In this document: positions 7,908 to 15,010 of the stretch, piece by piece | Layout: each line of letters starts with the position of its first letter | Numbering within the stretch: position 1 is the stretch's first letter | NCBI GenBank assembly: GCA_037481695.1 | Contig: JBBFLE010000024.1 | Coordinates: 1-41,374 of the forward strand | Length of the DNA stretch: 41,374 nucleotides | Origin: a bacterium | GTDB taxonomy: Bacteria > Desulfobacterota > Desulfocorpusculales > Desulfocorpusculum | Direction: 5' to 3' | Made by a program: the position numbers and the translations under genes | The notes under the pieces: model-generated | What the model was told of the DNA's origin: nothing | What the model saw: only the letters and a program-made list of their open reading frames with translations | Database searches by the model: none

Positions 7908-8645
7908 TCATATCTCCAAGACCATTCCATCCTCAGCCATCTCCATCTCCACCTCTGCCATGCGCTGGATCATCTCTGGCCCTGGATGGAAAAGCATTAT
8001 TCTTCGGGCCCTCAACTGCCCTTTGTGCTCCAGTATATCTTTATATCGCACGTGGGAGTGGTGGTCCTGCTCGAAGAAAAAACACTCACAAAGCAATAGA
8101 TCACACCTTTCAGCCAAGCTGATGATCTGTTGATTCCATCTGGTGTCGCCCGTATAACCCACCACGACCCCTCCCCAGCTCACCCTGTACCCCCTGGAGG
8201 GTATAATTCCATGTTCCATCTTAAAGGCCTCTACATCCAAAGAGCCCTCCTTTAGGATCCCTCCAGGAGGCAAGCCCACGTACTTCACCTGGAATCTCCA
8301 GGAGTGGATCTCAAGCACATCCGGGTATGTGGCCTGCAACAGTTGGCTGCACCTCTGCTCTATTCCCTCTGGCCCCACAAGCAAAAGAGGTGAGGCCCTC
8401 TGGGAGACAAATTGATATTCGATGAAAAAGGATGGCAATCCCCCGAAGTGATCCCCGTGGCAGTGGCTTATGAGTATGGCCTCCACCTGAGCCGGGTCCA
8501 GCCCTGCGGCCTTCAAGGCCGGCAGGCTCGAAGGCCCGCAGTCCAAGAGCAGGTGGCGCTTCCCATCGGTGAGAACAAAACCTGAGAACTTTCTTCCTCC
8601 TGACCCAAAAGCATCCCCACTTCCCAGAACAATCAATTTAACCAT
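7908..8645 (-). CDS. metallo-beta-lactamase-fold hydrolase, RNase Z-like
   Basis: A 245-residue cytoplasmic metal-dependent hydrolase. It begins with the strand MVKLIVLGSGDAF and carries the metal motif HCHGDH (about residues 60-65), a later His in KMEHG, an Asp in GYTGDTRW and a final His in MLFHPG. This set matches the RNase Z/ElaC and cyclic phosphodiesterase branch of the superfamily. The length is short for a long-form RNase Z, and the exosite arm of true tRNase Z is not evident, so the substrate could be tRNA precursors or a small phosphodiester. It stands alone, tail-to-tail with the small gene at 7587. Confidence 0.85.
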   Translation of the reverse strand: MVKLIVLGSGDAFGSGGRKFSGFVLTDGKRHLLLDCGPSSLPALKAAGLDPAQVEAILISHCHGDHFGGLPSFFIEYQFVSQRASPLLLVGPEGIEQRCSQLLQATYPDVLEIHSWRFQVKYVGLPPGGILKEGSLDVEAFKMEHGIIPSRGYRVSWGGVVVGYTGDTRWNQQIISLAERCDLLLCECFFFEQDHHSHVRYKDILEHKGQLRARRIMLFHPGPEMIQRMAEVEMEMAEDGMVLEI

Positions 8646-8788
8646 TACCCCTCTCCCCTAAACCCTCTCCCTCCAGAGTCCTTGAGCCCCAAGCTTCCAA
8701 AGCTTGCCCTGCTCTCTTGCCTTGTGAGCCAAACCCCAGATTCCCACCCAGACCTCGGCTCTCTTTAATGCCTGGAAAATCAACTGGC

Positions 8789-9523
8789 TCAATGATCACT
8801 CTTTCCCGGCACCATGGGTACGAACCTCACTGGCAGCAGCCTTTCCACCTTGGCCCCCTGCTCGGTGCGGGTGATCCTGAGAAGCTCCTGCTCTCCTCTT
8901 CCCACCGGAACCACCATGCGGCCTCCTGTCTTGAGCTGCCTGAGCAGTTCCTGTGGAATCTCCGGGGGAGCTGCGGTAACAACGATGGCGTCAAAGGGGG
9001 CCTCCTCTGGCAGACCCTTGTAACCATCCCCAAAGATCACCTTCACGTTTCCATACCCGAGCCTCTTCAATCGCTGTCTGGCCTCATCTGCAAGGGCTTC
9101 AACTATTTCTATGGTATAGACCTCTTTGGCCAGCAAGGATAGCGCAGCCGCGTGATAACCTGAGCCTGTTCCTATTTCCAACACTTTTTCATGCCCCTTC
9201 AGCTCCAGGGCCTCGCACATGTAAGCCACAATGAAAGGCTGGGATATGGTCTGACCGTGGCCTATGGGAAGAGGTGAATCCTCATAGGCCCTGTGAACCT
9301 CGGTCTCTGGCACAAACCTGTGCCGCGGGACAGAAGCCATGGCCTCCAGCACCCTTGAATCCCTTATGCCCCGGGCCTCAATCTGCTCCCTTACCATCCT
9401 GGCCCTTTCCTGGCCCATGGCCAAGTCTCTATCCATGGGCACAGGACTCTCTGCCCAGGCTCCTAGGCCCCAAAAAGCAAGCAAAAGCAGACCGCCTTTC
9501 CTTGTAAAGATTTGGCTTACCAA
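8789..9523 (-). CDS. pcm: protein-L-isoaspartate O-methyltransferase, probably exported
   Basis: Repairs isoaspartyl residues in aged proteins using S-adenosylmethionine. Core motifs are ERARMVREQIEARGI, then PRHRFVP, the SAM loop VLEIGTGSGYHAAAL, and FDAIVVTAAPPEIP. I chose TTG 9523 because the protein then opens with a typical signal peptide: Lys/Arg, then LLLLAFWGLGAWA followed by E. A GGGAAG-like site lies just upstream. An ATG at 9436 would give a cytosolic form starting just before the family core. The open frame continues to 9760 without family resemblance. Export would place it in the periplasm, unlike the usual cytosolic Pcm. Confidence 0.9.
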   Translation of the reverse strand: MVSQIFTRKGGLLLLAFWGLGAWAESPVPMDRDLAMGQERARMVREQIEARGIRDSRVLEAMASVPRHRFVPETEVHRAYEDSPLPIGHGQTISQPFIVAYMCEALELKGHEKVLEIGTGSGYHAAALSLLAKEVYTIEIVEALADEARQRLKRLGYGNVKVIFGDGYKGLPEEAPFDAIVVTAAPPEIPQELLRQLKTGGRMVVPVGRGEQELLRITRTEQGAKVERLLPVRFVPMVPGKSDH

Positions 9524-9764
9524 ACTCTTCCCGCCTGCAGTCCAGTAATCTGTTGACCTCAAGGAAAGGTTGATATAGTGTTCATAACATGGCCTTACTG
9601 TGAATCTCCCGGGCAAAGCATAGCAGACGCTCATTGTTGAGTTCAAGGATAACCTGTTGTATGGGGTTGCAAGCATCGGGCAGACTTCTTGGAATTTCCA
9701 GAATTGGTCTCTGGCCAAAGCCGCCCAGCGGATTGGATTACCATAAGGAAAGGGAGTCAAGACT

Positions 9765-10841
9765 ATGGATGAGCAAGCATATAAGCAGCTTTGTGAAGCA
9801 ATGGCCCAAAGGGGTGGAGCCTATCCGGGCATGGATATTCCAGAGTTCTATGCATTGGCAAGGGAGATGTTCACCCAGGAAGAAGCCAGGGTATGTGCAG
9901 CCATGCCCAGGAGACCCTCCACTGCAAGCCAGATAGCTGAGTGCGTGGGAATGCAGGAGCAAAAGGTGGCCCAGCTGCTGGAGGCCATGGCTGACAAGGG
10001 GCTGTGCACCACAGTGACTGGAGCCCAAGGGGAAATGCTTTATGCGGCAATACCCTTTGTGCCTGGCATCTTTGAGTTCCAATTCATGAGGGGTACGGCC
10101 ACACCCAGGGATCAACGTCTGGCCAGGCTCATTCGAGATTACAAGAAGGCGGTGGATTCCAGAAGAGGGGGTGCCCAGCGTATCAACTTCCCCCTCAACA
10201 GGGTGATCCCCGTAGAGCGAACCATTCAGGCCGGGGCCAGGCTGCACACCTATGAGCAGGTCTCGGCTTACATAGAGAAATATGAGCCCATTTCGGTTTC
10301 CACCTGTTTTTGCCGTCATGAGGCAAGGCTCATCGAGGGGTCAGATTGCGGTAAACCCAACCAGGTTTGTATGCAGTTCGGAGGGGGTGCCAGGTACGTC
10401 ATAGAAAGAAAGATGGGCAAGGAGATCTCCAAAGAGGAGGCCAAAGCTGTGCTTAAGAAGGCTGAAGAGGCAGGCCTGGTTCATGCCAGCATGAACACTC
10501 AGGAGATAGACTTCATTTGCAATTGCTGCCCTTGCCATTGTATGATCCTCAAGACAGCCCTGGCCCAACCCAGCCCGGGCATGGCGCTGCACTCAGGTTT
10601 TCAGCCTAGATTTGATCCTGACAGGTGTGTGGGGTGTGCCACGTGCGTGGAGAGGTGTCCGGCACAGGCCCTGACAATGGTGGAAGAGCTGCCAAGGCTC
10701 AGCGAGAGCAGGTGTTTCGGATGTGGCGTTTGTGCCAGCGGTTGTGTTTCTGAGGCCATTCAACTAGTGGAAAGGCCCCAGGTGCAGCCGCCTCCTTTGG
10801 ACAGAAAGGCGCTCAAACAGGCTCTTTCCACCTCAGGGTGA
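9765..10841 (+). CDS. iron-sulfur protein with winged-helix N-terminus
   Basis: A 358-residue soluble protein. Residues 45-85 look like a winged helix (TASQIAECVGMQEQKVAQLL). The middle has the Cys-rich stretches CFCRHE (181-186), with C195 and C202 after it, and CNCCPCHC (252-259). The C-terminus has two [4Fe-4S] ferredoxin motifs, CVGCATCVERCP (288-299) and CFGCGVCASGCV (317-328). The start ATG 9765 follows GGGAG. Proteins of this build are common in sulfate reducers and syntrophs, with no assigned reaction that I know of. It precedes the Old Yellow Enzyme by 60 bp on the same strand, so it may supply electrons to it; this is inference. Confidence 0.8.
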   Translation: MDEQAYKQLCEAMAQRGGAYPGMDIPEFYALAREMFTQEEARVCAAMPRRPSTASQIAECVGMQEQKVAQLLEAMADKGLCTTVTGAQGEMLYAAIPFVPGIFEFQFMRGTATPRDQRLARLIRDYKKAVDSRRGGAQRINFPLNRVIPVERTIQAGARLHTYEQVSAYIEKYEPISVSTCFCRHEARLIEGSDCGKPNQVCMQFGGGARYVIERKMGKEISKEEAKAVLKKAEEAGLVHASMNTQEIDFICNCCPCHCMILKTALAQPSPGMALHSGFQPRFDPDRCVGCATCVERCPAQALTMVEELPRLSESRCFGCGVCASGCVSEAIQLVERPQVQPPPLDRKALKQALSTSG

Positions 10842-10901
10842 TGTGGCAGGCATCAAACCAAGGCCCTTTGTGCCTAGAGAAAAGCTACAGGAGGAACAGA
10901 A

Positions 10902-12011
10902 TTGTCCATATTGTTTGAGCAGATGAGAATCAGGCAGCTCACCCTGAAGAACCGTTTTGTCAGATCGGCAACCTGGGAGGGAATGGCCGATGATGATGGA
11001 AGGGTTACCCCTCAGCTGATGGAGTTGATGGCTGAGCTGGCCGCAGGGGGAGTGGGACTAATAATCACGGGCCATGCATACGTAAGCAAAGAAGGCCAGG
11101 CGGGCCCGAGGCAGTTGGGCATTTACAGTCAGGAGCTTGTAAAGGGCCTGGCCCAGATGACCACTGCCGTGCATGAAAAAGGGGGCAGTATAGTTGTTCA
11201 GCTGGCACACGCTGGCATACAGGCTGCGTACAAGTTAACCGGCATAGAGCCTATCGGTCCTTCGGGCCCCACCACACAGGACTCTCCGGGAAGAGAGATG
11301 AGCCCTGAGGAAATAGAAGGAGTGGTGGAGGCCTTTGGCAAGGCTGCAGCCAGAGCTGTGGAGGCCGGTTTTGACGGGGTACAGATCCATGCTGCCCACG
11401 GTTATCTCTTGAGTCAGTTTCTCTCCCCTTACTTTAACCGCAGGAAAGACGATTACGGTGGATCCCTGGAAAATAGAGCCAGGGCCCTGCTTCAGGTGGT
11501 ATCCAGGGTAAGAGGGGCCATCGGTCCCCAAAAGCCCTTGTTGGTCAAGATGAACTCCCAGGACTTTCTGAAAGATGGACTCGCTCTTGAGGACTCGGCA
11601 AGGGTGGCTCAACTACTTGCCGAAGCGGGCGTGGATGCCATTGAGGTAAGCGGGGGAATGAGACTGGCTGGCCCTCAATTCATGCCATCCAGATTGGGCA
11701 TAAAGGAGCAGAGGCAGGAGGCCTATTTCAGGGAGGCAGCTAGGCTCTTCAAGGAAAAGACCGGGATCCCTGTGATGCTTGTTGGTGGCATAAGATCATT
11801 TCAGGTGGCCGAAACCTTGGTGGAACAGGCAGGGGTGGACTACATCTCCATGAGCAGACCCTTCATCAGGGAGCCATGGCTCATAAACAGATGGAAAGCA
11901 GGTGATCTGAGGAGGGCCTTTTGCCTCTCTGACAACCAGTGCTTCGCTCCTGCCCAGGCTGGTGAGGGCATTTATTGTGTGACGGCCCGCAGGGAAGCCC
12001 AGGGGGACTGA
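10902..12011 (+). CDS. Old Yellow Enzyme-family NADH:flavin oxidoreductase
   Basis: A 369-residue FMN-dependent oxidoreductase that would reduce activated C=C bonds. The start is TTG 10902, seven bases after AGGAGG. Signature parts are LKNRFVRSATWE near the N-terminus, LAHAGIQ (101-107), the catalytic HAAHGY (163-168), DDYGGSLENRAR (183-194) and LVGGIRS near the C-terminus. The length matches a single TIM barrel, without the extra Fe-S/FAD part of 2-enoate reductase. The C-terminal Cys motif reads CLSDNQC where related enzymes have CxxCNxC, so one ligand-like Cys is Asp here. The partner is probably the Fe-S protein encoded upstream. Substrate unknown. Confidence 0.9.
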   Translation: MSILFEQMRIRQLTLKNRFVRSATWEGMADDDGRVTPQLMELMAELAAGGVGLIITGHAYVSKEGQAGPRQLGIYSQELVKGLAQMTTAVHEKGGSIVVQLAHAGIQAAYKLTGIEPIGPSGPTTQDSPGREMSPEEIEGVVEAFGKAAARAVEAGFDGVQIHAAHGYLLSQFLSPYFNRRKDDYGGSLENRARALLQVVSRVRGAIGPQKPLLVKMNSQDFLKDGLALEDSARVAQLLAEAGVDAIEVSGGMRLAGPQFMPSRLGIKEQRQEAYFREAARLFKEKTGIPVMLVGGIRSFQVAETLVEQAGVDYISMSRPFIREPWLINRWKAGDLRRAFCLSDNQCFAPAQAGEGIYCVTARREAQGD

Positions 12012-12059
12012 AGCCAAAAGGCGCTTTATTCTGGCTCACAGAAGGATGAGTCAGGATCC

Positions 12060-12845
12060 TCAAGCCTTTGGCTCGAGGCCGCCTAGGCTTTCTTTGAGCT
12101 TTTTCAACACCTCCTGCATCACGGCCCCGCAGGAACCTCTAATCAGCAGGTCTGCCATGGAATCAAGGGCAGTGGGGTCTCTATTCACTATGACCAACCT
12201 GGCCCCTCCCTCCTTGGCCACCACAGGCATGGATGCTGCAGGCTGCACCAGAAGAGAAGAACCCAGCACCAAAAAGAGTTCGGCCTCCTGCGAGCGCCTG
12301 AAGGCCTCGGCGGTCTCCTTTTCAGGCATGGCCTGTCCAAAAGAAATGGTATCGGGTTTCAGCAACCCCCCGCAGGAATCACAAAGGGGCACCTTCAGCC
12401 CGCCCAGGACCATGGCATGGATATCCTCCCTGGGCCAACGTTTCCTGCAGGAAAGGCAAGATACGGTTCTGCAAGTGCCATGAAGTTCTATGACCCTGGA
12501 GGGAGAGCTCCCAGCCAGCTGATGCAGGCCGTCTATGTTCTGAGTTATGATTGAATCCAGCAGTCCCAGCTGCTCCAGTTCCACCAGAGCCATGTGGGCT
12601 GCGTTGGGCTTTGCCCGGCTTATGATGCTAAAGGCCTCGGTGCTCATCTCCCAATATCTCTGCCTGGAAGAGACATTGGATAGGAAATTCTGGAAGGTGA
12701 AATCCTGCGGGTCGTACCTTTGCCAGAGCCCACCAGGGCTCCTGAAGTCCGGAATTCCACTCTCGGTGCTAACCCCTGCCCCTGTGAAACCCACGGTGTT
12801 TCTGGACTCAAGTAGCCACTTGGCCAGTCGCAGGTATTCTTCCAC
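12060..12845 (-). CDS. cobB: NAD-dependent protein deacylase (sirtuin)
   Basis: A 261-residue sirtuin that removes acyl groups from lysine using NAD+. Motifs: TGAGVSTESGIPDFR (21-35), TQNIDGLHQLAG (101-112), catalytic His122, a structural zinc site from Cys130/133 and Cys155/158, and GSSLLVQPA (195-203). The start is GTG 12845 with a GGGGG ribosome site in the leader. A role in trimming acyl-lysines formed by reactive acyl-CoAs would suit an organism with many acyl-CoA intermediates, but this is inference. It lies just behind the tRNA-Phe terminator, so it needs its own promoter or readthrough. It converges with the Old Yellow Enzyme gene. Confidence 0.95.
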   Translation of the reverse strand: MEEYLRLAKWLLESRNTVGFTGAGVSTESGIPDFRSPGGLWQRYDPQDFTFQNFLSNVSSRQRYWEMSTEAFSIISRAKPNAAHMALVELEQLGLLDSIITQNIDGLHQLAGSSPSRVIELHGTCRTVSCLSCRKRWPREDIHAMVLGGLKVPLCDSCGGLLKPDTISFGQAMPEKETAEAFRRSQEAELFLVLGSSLLVQPAASMPVVAKEGGARLVIVNRDPTALDSMADLLIRGSCGAVMQEVLKKLKESLGGLEPKA

Positions 12846-12863
12846 TCAAGCCCCCTTTTAAAC

Positions 12864-12900
12864 AAAAAAAGGGGGATGGGCCCCGCCCACCACCCCTTTT
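12864..12900 (-). terminator. intrinsic terminator after tRNA-Phe
   Basis: On the minus strand AAAAGGGG (12900-12893) pairs with CCCCTTTT (12874-12867) across an 18-nt GC-rich loop, and the T-run continues to seven bases. It starts 11 bp after the tRNA. Confidence 0.8.
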
Positions 12901-12910
12901 AGCCGCCATA

Positions 12911-12983
12911 TGCCGAGGGACGGAATCGAACCGCCGACACGCGGATTTTCAGTCCACTGCTCTACCGACTGAGCTACCTCGGC
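12911..12983 (-). tRNA. tRNA-Phe (anticodon GAA)
   Basis: On the minus strand the acceptor GCCGAGG pairs with CCTCGGC, with discriminator A at 12911. The D arm AGCTCAGTCGGTAGAGC, anticodon loop CTGAAAA (GAA) and T-loop GGTTCGATTCC are all standard. The length is 73 nt and CCA is not encoded. Confidence 0.97.
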
Positions 12984-13358
12984 TCTGGACAAAACCTTGT
13001 ATATCGCACTCCGATGTCTCAGTCAAGGCCAAACCCAAAAGCCTTACCATGACTGTGCCCTTTGGAGGACGCTCGGCCCACCATCCCATACAAGAGAACC
13101 CGCCGTAAATCCAAGACCAGTGGGACCTGGCTTCTCTACCCAGGGGCCTAACTTCCAGAGCTCATGGAGGCTTTGCCAGGTGTTGCCATTACTTTTGCGC
13201 TGTTCTTATGGGAGATGGCGTTCTTGCCTGGGCACAACCCCCATCAAGGTATCCTGTCCATGAGTCATGCTTTTGTACAACATGATCCTAAGGCCTGAAA
13301 ACTCTCAAGTGTGCAATATCCCCTGTACTCAAGGGCGGCCAGGATGGCCCCTTACCCA
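12984..13358. other. intergenic region upstream of tRNA-Phe
   Basis: About 375 bp between rsmE (ending at 13359) and tRNA-Phe. It holds the tRNA promoter at 12998-13026. A short GGCCA-TCC-TGGCC hairpin near 13330-13350 could mark the end of the rsmE transcript but has no T-run. I see no gene in the rest. Confidence 0.5.
12998..13026 (-). promoter_or_regulatory. sigma70-type promoter of tRNA-Phe
   Basis: On the minus strand TTGACT (13026-13021), a 17-nt spacer, then TATACA (13003-12998), ending 14 bp before the mature tRNA. This is close to consensus in sequence and spacing. Confidence 0.75.
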
Positions 13359-14117
13359 TTATTCCCCCATGTCTCCCAAGACATATTGAAGGATGGTCAC
13401 GGCCGCCAAGGCTGCCGTCTCTGTGCGAAGGATTCTGGGCCCCAGGCCCACTGGAACAAACCCAGCCTCCCCAAGCCCCTCTATCTCTTTTTTTTCAAGC
13501 CCTCCTTCTGGCCCCACAACCACCCATGCCCTAGATGGTCTTCTTTCAACTCTGGCCAGGACCTCCCTGAGATGGCTCCTTGTTTCCCCCTCCCAAAAAA
13601 CCAGTCTCAGGGCTTGATCCTGCTCTTGATATTCTAGGAATTTCTTTAGGTTCCATGGTCCCATAAGCTCCGGCACACTGCTGCGGCCGCTTTGCCTGGC
13701 TGCCTCCTCCAAGATCTTTTGCCATCTGCTCCACCTTTTCTGGCTTATCATATCTTCTCTGGGGAAAAAGGATCTCTTACAAAGCAGTAAGCCAATACCC
13801 TTGATGCCCAGCTCAGTACACTTCTGTAGAACCCAGTCCATCTTGGCCGGCCTTGGCACCCCCTGGACGAGCAATATCTCCAGGCTAGATTCGGTATTCA
13901 AGGTCCTCGTCCTCATCACCTGAAGAGTGATGCTCCCGTCTGGCAAAACCTCCGCAATGCTAGCCTCCCCTTCCATTCCAAGATTGTCGAAAACATTTAC
14001 CCGGTCCCCTGGCCCAAGCCTCAAGACCTTAAGAAGTCTTCTGGCCTCACTGCCCTTGAGAAGGTACTGTTGACCCTCCAACACCGCTTCCTTAAGTAGA
14101 ACCCTCGGCCTGCTCAT
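13359..14117 (-). CDS. rsmE: 16S rRNA m3U1498 methyltransferase
   Basis: A 252-residue SPOUT methyltransferase that modifies U1498 of 16S rRNA. The N-terminal PUA-like part ends around residue 70. The C-terminal knot carries VVVGPEGGLEKKEIE and GPRILRTETAALAAVTILQY, the SAM-binding signature of RsmE. The start ATG 14117 overlaps the prmA stop in an ATGA arrangement, showing translational coupling. The open frame extends ten codons further upstream inside prmA and is not needed. Confidence 0.95.
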   Translation of the reverse strand: MSRPRVLLKEAVLEGQQYLLKGSEARRLLKVLRLGPGDRVNVFDNLGMEGEASIAEVLPDGSITLQVMRTRTLNTESSLEILLVQGVPRPAKMDWVLQKCTELGIKGIGLLLCKRSFFPREDMISQKRWSRWQKILEEAARQSGRSSVPELMGPWNLKKFLEYQEQDQALRLVFWEGETRSHLREVLARVERRPSRAWVVVGPEGGLEKKEIEGLGEAGFVPVGLGPRILRTETAALAAVTILQYVLGDMGE

Positions 14118-15007
14118 TTTTCCCTTGCCATGACCAGGGCTATCCAATCGCCCTTTGTTCGGCGATCCTTTAAGACCATCCCAAATCTCTTGAAGCTTTC
14201 ACAGACGCTCTCCCACTCTTGGCAGAGAATTCCAGACAGAATTGAGCTTCCCCCCAATTCCACCAAGGAGGATACCTGCCTTGCATTTTCCCTGAGGGTC
14301 TTTCCCGTGAGATTGGCCACCAGCAAGGGGAACAAACTGCCTCTCATGGAATCCAAATCCCCCTGTATCAAATCCACCCTGTCGAGGAGCTGGTTCAGTC
14401 TCAGGTTTTCCCTGGCCGCATCCACAGCAAGAGGATCCCTGTCCAAAGCCACCACCCTCTTCACACCAAGTTTTGCCATGGCCATGGCCAAGATTCCAGT
14501 ACCTGTGCCCAAATCCACAGCCGAAGCCGGTACTTGACTGCCTGAAAGTAGCTCATCTAGGAACTCCAGACAGAGTCGGGTGGTCTCATGGAGACCTGTA
14601 CCAAAGGCTTGGCCTGGTTCCACTTGAATCACCCACACTCCTTCTGGCCCTTCATAGGACTCCCAAGGAGGACATACAGCCAACCTCTGGCTGATCCTGC
14701 AAGGCTTGAAATGCACCTTCCAAGCCTGCGCCCATCCAGGGTCCTGGAGTTGTTCCAACTCTATGGAAAAGATGGGTGTGTCTCCGTGGATCTCTTCCAA
14801 TGCTACGGCATACTGCATCAATTGGCAGCGCAAGCTCTCAGAGGTCCTTTCATCTTTGCAATAGGCCAAGAGCATACAAGCTCCAGGACCCTCTTTTAGC
14901 TCCGAGCCCTTTAAGCCGTTTTCATCCAAGAAGGAAATCACAGCATCCAGGGCCCATGGTTTCAGGGAAATCCTCAAGCACCACCATTGGGAGCACATAC
15001 TAGGCAT
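14114..15007 (-). CDS. prmA: ribosomal protein L11 methyltransferase
   Basis: A 297-residue SAM-dependent methyltransferase that methylates ribosomal protein L11. Key parts are AFGTGLHETTRLCLEFL, the SAM loop VDLGTGTGILAMAMAKLG, ALDRDPLAVDAARENLRLN and LVANLTGKTL (in place of the usual NI-type active-site motif). The start ATG 15007 comes three bases after the stop of the histidine kinase gene. The prmA-rsmE pairing is common in bacteria, and placement behind a sensor kinase is less so. Confidence 0.93.
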   Translation of the reverse strand: MPSMCSQWWCLRISLKPWALDAVISFLDENGLKGSELKEGPGACMLLAYCKDERTSESLRCQLMQYAVALEEIHGDTPIFSIELEQLQDPGWAQAWKVHFKPCRISQRLAVCPPWESYEGPEGVWVIQVEPGQAFGTGLHETTRLCLEFLDELLSGSQVPASAVDLGTGTGILAMAMAKLGVKRVVALDRDPLAVDAARENLRLNQLLDRVDLIQGDLDSMRGSLFPLLVANLTGKTLRENARQVSSLVELGGSSILSGILCQEWESVCESFKRFGMVLKDRRTKGDWIALVMAREK

Positions 15008-15010
15008 GAT

